A program made the translations under genes and the position numbers. The notes beneath the pieces are model-generated. The model ran no database searches, was not told the origin of the DNA, and worked only from the letters and a program-made list of their open reading frames with translations. Below are positions 31,059 to 33,120 of a stretch of 33,120 nt of DNA, piece by piece (position 1 is the stretch's first letter; each line of letters begins with the position of its first letter). This stretch comes from Myxococcales bacterium (GTDB lineage: Bacteria > Myxococcota_A > Polyangia > Polyangiales > Polyangiaceae): the NCBI GenBank assembly GCA_025351875.1, contig JANXVA010000078.1, forward strand, positions 1-33,120, in the 5' to 3' direction.

Positions 31059-32315
31059 GTGAGCCAGGGGAGCGAGGGCGCAGTGAGCCGCGGACCGTCC
31101 CAGCCGCGCGGGCCGCATCCCGTCGTCTGGACGGTGCTCTATCTTCCGTTCGGCGCGCTCAGCGGCTTCGTCACGGTGGCGCTCACGTTCCTCGCGACCA
31201 AGCACGGGCTCTCGATCTCCGAGGGCGCGCTGCTGAACGGCGCGCAGATGGGAACGCAGTGGCTCAAGTGGCTCTGGGCCCCGGTCGTCGACGTCACGCT
31301 CACGCCGCGCAAGTGGTACGTGCTCTCGACGGCCGCGTCGGCCGTCGGCGTCCTCGGCATGGCCGCGGTGCCGCTCGGGCCGGACACGCTCGGCGTGCTC
31401 CTCGCGATCATCGCCGCCGCGAGCCTCATCAACTCGGCCGTCGGCATGGCGGTCGAAGCGCTCATCGCGCAGGCGACGCCACCCGATCAGGTCGGCCGCG
31501 TCAGCGCCTGGTTCCAGGCCGGCAACCTGGGCGGCGCGGGGCTCGGCGGCGGGCTCGGTCTCTTCCTCGTCGTCCACCTCCCGAAGCCGTGGATGGGCGG
31601 GGCGATCATGGGCGTCCTCTTCATGCTGTGCTGCTTCGCGCTCCTCTTCACGCCGCAACACCAGTCGCTGCACGCGCACACGACGTCGTTCGAGGCGGTG
31701 AAGGGCGTCGTCCGTGATCTGAAGCTGATGTTGAAGACGAAGGGCGGTCTCCTCTCCGCCGTGCTCTGCATCCTGCCCGTCGGGACCGGCGCCGCGCAGG
31801 CCGTCCTCACGCAGGCCAAGGTGGCGGGCTTCTGGGGCGCGGGCGAGCGCGAGGTCGAGCTCCTCCAAGGCCTCGCCGCCGGCTTCGTGACGGCGGTCGG
31901 CTGCTTCGCGGGAGGCTGGGTGTGTCAGCGCCTCGCGCCGCGTACCGCGTACGCGGTGATCGGAGTCGGGCTCGCCCTCGTCGCCGCGGGGATGGCGCTC
32001 AGCCCTGCGACCGTCTTGATGTACGTCGTCTGGAACCTGACCTACGCGTTCGGTGTCGGCCTCTCCTACGCCGCGTTCACCGCGGTGGTGCTGAGCGCGA
32101 TGGGCGCGGGGTCTGGCGCGACGAAGTACAATGTGTACGCGTCGCTCGCGAACTTCCCGATCTGGTGGCTCGGGCTGCTCCTCGGCTTCGCGGCGGATCA
32201 CTGGGGCGTGCGGAAGATGCTCCTCACCGAGGCGGCGCTCGGCGTCATCGGCGTCGCGATCTTCGCGTTCACCGCGGCTCGCGTGCGCCGCTCGAAGCTG
32301 GCCGACACGGTGTGA
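31059..32315 (+). CDS. MFS transporter, AmpG-like
   Basis: 418 residues with about 12 hydrophobic segments. After the first two helices the loop QWLKWLWAPVVDVTLTPRKW matches the 'K-W-APxxD' region of AmpG/PAT-type permeases. A central cytoplasmic loop (about residues 208-236, HAHTTSFEAVKGVVRDLKLM) separates the two halves. AmpG carries anhydro-muropeptides inward for cell-wall recycling; the resemblance is limited, so the substrate is open. The start is GTG 31059, supported by a TAGCGT box. A GTG at 31083 has GAGGG at a usable distance and is the alternative. It converges with the TVP38/VTT gene with a 23-nt gap, where only a weak GCCC/GGGC hairpin is visible. Confidence 0.85.
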   Translation: MSQGSEGAVSRGPSQPRGPHPVVWTVLYLPFGALSGFVTVALTFLATKHGLSISEGALLNGAQMGTQWLKWLWAPVVDVTLTPRKWYVLSTAASAVGVLGMAAVPLGPDTLGVLLAIIAAASLINSAVGMAVEALIAQATPPDQVGRVSAWFQAGNLGGAGLGGGLGLFLVVHLPKPWMGGAIMGVLFMLCCFALLFTPQHQSLHAHTTSFEAVKGVVRDLKLMLKTKGGLLSAVLCILPVGTGAAQAVLTQAKVAGFWGAGEREVELLQGLAAGFVTAVGCFAGGWVCQRLAPRTAYAVIGVGLALVAAGMALSPATVLMYVVWNLTYAFGVGLSYAAFTAVVLSAMGAGSGATKYNVYASLANFPIWWLGLLLGFAADHWGVRKMLLTEAALGVIGVAIFAFTAARVRRSKLADTV

Positions 32316-32338
32316 ACGCCCTGTGGGGCTCCTACTTG

Positions 32339-32935
32339 TCAGAGGTAGCCGCTCACCACGACGGCGACGAGGACCGGCGCGACGAGTCCGACCGCCGAGC
32401 CGACGACATGGTCGCGCACGCGCAGCTTGCTCGAGGCCAGCGCATAGCTGAGCGGCGGGGCGAGCCAGAGGACGAGACGGAGGAGCGCGACGGTCTGCAC
32501 CGGGTGAGCCTCGAGGCGATCGAGCGCGCGCTGGGCGAACTTCCAGCGCGGTCGCCACGGGTCGGTCGACGAACGCGCGGCGGCGACGAGCTGCCGCGCG
32601 ACGAGGAACGAGACGGTGACGGCGAACACCGCGCCGGTGTATCCGAGCACGAAGCCGACGGTCGGTCCGAAGACCAGCCGCGCGACGACGATGAAGACCA
32701 TCCCCGGGAGGTGAAGCAGCTCACCCGCGGCCATGACGAGGAGGAAGAGGGGGGCGGCGAGCCATCCGAGCGCGAGCAGCTCGCGCTGGAGCATGGGCCC
32801 GTCGACACCGCTTCGCCGCGCGACGATCGCCGCGGCAATCAGGGTCAGAACGACGAGCACCGCGCCCACCCGTCGCGCCAGGAGGCCGCGCGCTGCGGGC
32901 GCCGGAGACGGAGTGGTGGCCGCAGGCTGGTTCAC
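32339..32935 (-). CDS. TVP38/TMEM64 (VTT/DedA-like) membrane protein
   Basis: 198 residues with a Pro/Ala-rich cytoplasmic start and about five hydrophobic stretches. The VTT (SNARE-associated) signature is visible: LLHLPGMVFIVVARLVFGPT, then VGFVLGYTGAVFAVTVSFLV and AR. Near the end LLRLVLWLAPPLSYALASSK resembles the conserved R…P.. segment. Related DedA/TVP38 proteins act in lipid or membrane homeostasis, some as flippases for undecaprenyl phosphate or phospholipids. Which applies here is unknown. The start is GTG 32935 with AAGG a few nt upstream. It is slightly shorter than usual (about 220-250) but has both halves of the domain. Confidence 0.82.
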   Translation of the reverse strand: MNQPAATTPSPAPAARGLLARRVGAVLVVLTLIAAAIVARRSGVDGPMLQRELLALGWLAAPLFLLVMAAGELLHLPGMVFIVVARLVFGPTVGFVLGYTGAVFAVTVSFLVARQLVAAARSSTDPWRPRWKFAQRALDRLEAHPVQTVALLRLVLWLAPPLSYALASSKLRVRDHVVGSAVGLVAPVLVAVVVSGYL

Positions 32936-32997
32936 GGCCTTCGTCCTAGACGAAAGCGCGCGGTCCGCAAGGTTATTTTACATCGTAAGGGAGAAGT

Positions 32998-33120
32998 CTG
33001 GCGCCCTCCGCGTACGAGGGAGAGTCCAAAGGAATCGTCAGCGGCAAGACCTACGTGTTCGGCCGAGGCGACTACGTCACGGGTGTCTTCAAGGGGTTCC
33101 TCGCGCGCATCGACGACGCG
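32998..33120 (+). CDS. Start of an unidentified gene, cut by the right edge (possible CTG start)
   Basis: The frame opens after a TAA at 32986 and runs to the edge as LAPSAYEGESKGIVSGKTYV, then FGRGDYVTGVFKG and FLARIDDA. The codon use and composition look coding, unlike the other two frames (Arg- or Ser-rich). No ATG, GTG or TTG precedes the protein-like sequence. A CTG at 32998 has AGGGAGA just upstream, and the first standard start in frame is the GTG at 33055. The upstream 33 nt is locally AT-rich (TTATTTTACAT), which may be the promoter. There are too few residues to name a family. Confidence 0.45.
   Translation, partial: MAPSAYEGESKGIVSGKTYVFGRGDYVTGVFKGFLARIDDA

Noticed and set aside
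32316-32338. Short GCCC-TGTG-GGGC hairpin between the MFS and VTT genes
   Set aside because: A 4-bp stem is too short to separate from chance in such GC-rich DNA.
1-33120. tRNA, rRNA, CRISPR array or intact insertion sequence
   Set aside because: No cloverleaf-like tRNA, no regularly spaced repeats and no complete transposase were seen on reading; a dedicated scan (tRNAscan-SE, CRISPR finder) was not possible.

Overview
The window is about 33 kb of very GC-rich DNA with dense genes on both strands, strong third-position GC bias and many GTG/TTG starts. It looks like chromosomal DNA of a myxobacterium-type organism (Myxococcota, probably Polyangiales-like). The reasons are the large number of lipoproteins of unknown role, many two-component proteins, a protein ending in a MYXO-CTERM-type tail, and long antisense shadow ORFs typical of this GC content. 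No rRNA, tRNA, CRISPR array or intact mobile element was seen. The taxonomic call is inference from sequence style and families only.

Layout. (1) 1-4233 is a signalling block. A CheA-type kinase (cut by the left edge) and a CheY-like receiver lie on the minus strand. Facing away from them is a receiver-PAS-histidine kinase followed 4 nt later by an NtrC-type sigma54 activator. (2) 4234-9704 holds a catalase-like lipoprotein, a secreted alpha/beta hydrolase, the wreck of an HtrA/DegP protease gene, and a sarcosine/dimethylglycine dehydrogenase-type FAD-GcvT enzyme. (3) 9705-13320 is a run of envelope proteins: a DUF218-type lipoprotein, an AgmX-like small lipoprotein with a VP repeat, a small unknown protein and a beta-propeller-like lipoprotein. 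(4) 13320-17961 is the most distinctive part. A NarL-type response regulator sits 1 nt upstream of a TAP-like secreted peptidase gene. Divergent from them is a membrane kinase with two complete kinase modules of different classes flanking a receiver domain. (5) 18045-24520 is surface proteins: a Gly/Thr-rich lipoprotein, a VWA lipoprotein and a large lipoprotein with a MYXO-CTERM tail in one operon, a small membrane protein, and an L,D-transpeptidase-fold lipoprotein that appears to lack its catalytic His and Cys. (6) 24569-27330 has an IS4/Tn5-type transposase remnant next to an acyl-CoA synthetase and a secreted hydrolase. (7) 27452-33120 has MutM, an unknown protein, a 56-residue Cys-rich mini-protein missed by the ORF track, pirin, a lipoprotein, an AmpG-like MFS transporter, a TVP38/VTT membrane protein, and the start of an unidentified gene at the right edge.

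Across the window, about nine genes without a usable ribosome binding site carry a TAnnnT hexamer 6-9 nt before the start codon. This suggests frequent leaderless transcription. Long GC-rich dyads, two of them with a GTGACTCAC core, lie between several gene ends and probably act as terminators. The best candidates for new biology are the double-kinase phosphorelay with its peptidase-linked regulator, the catalytically dead YkuD-fold lipoprotein, and the leaderless promoter pattern.
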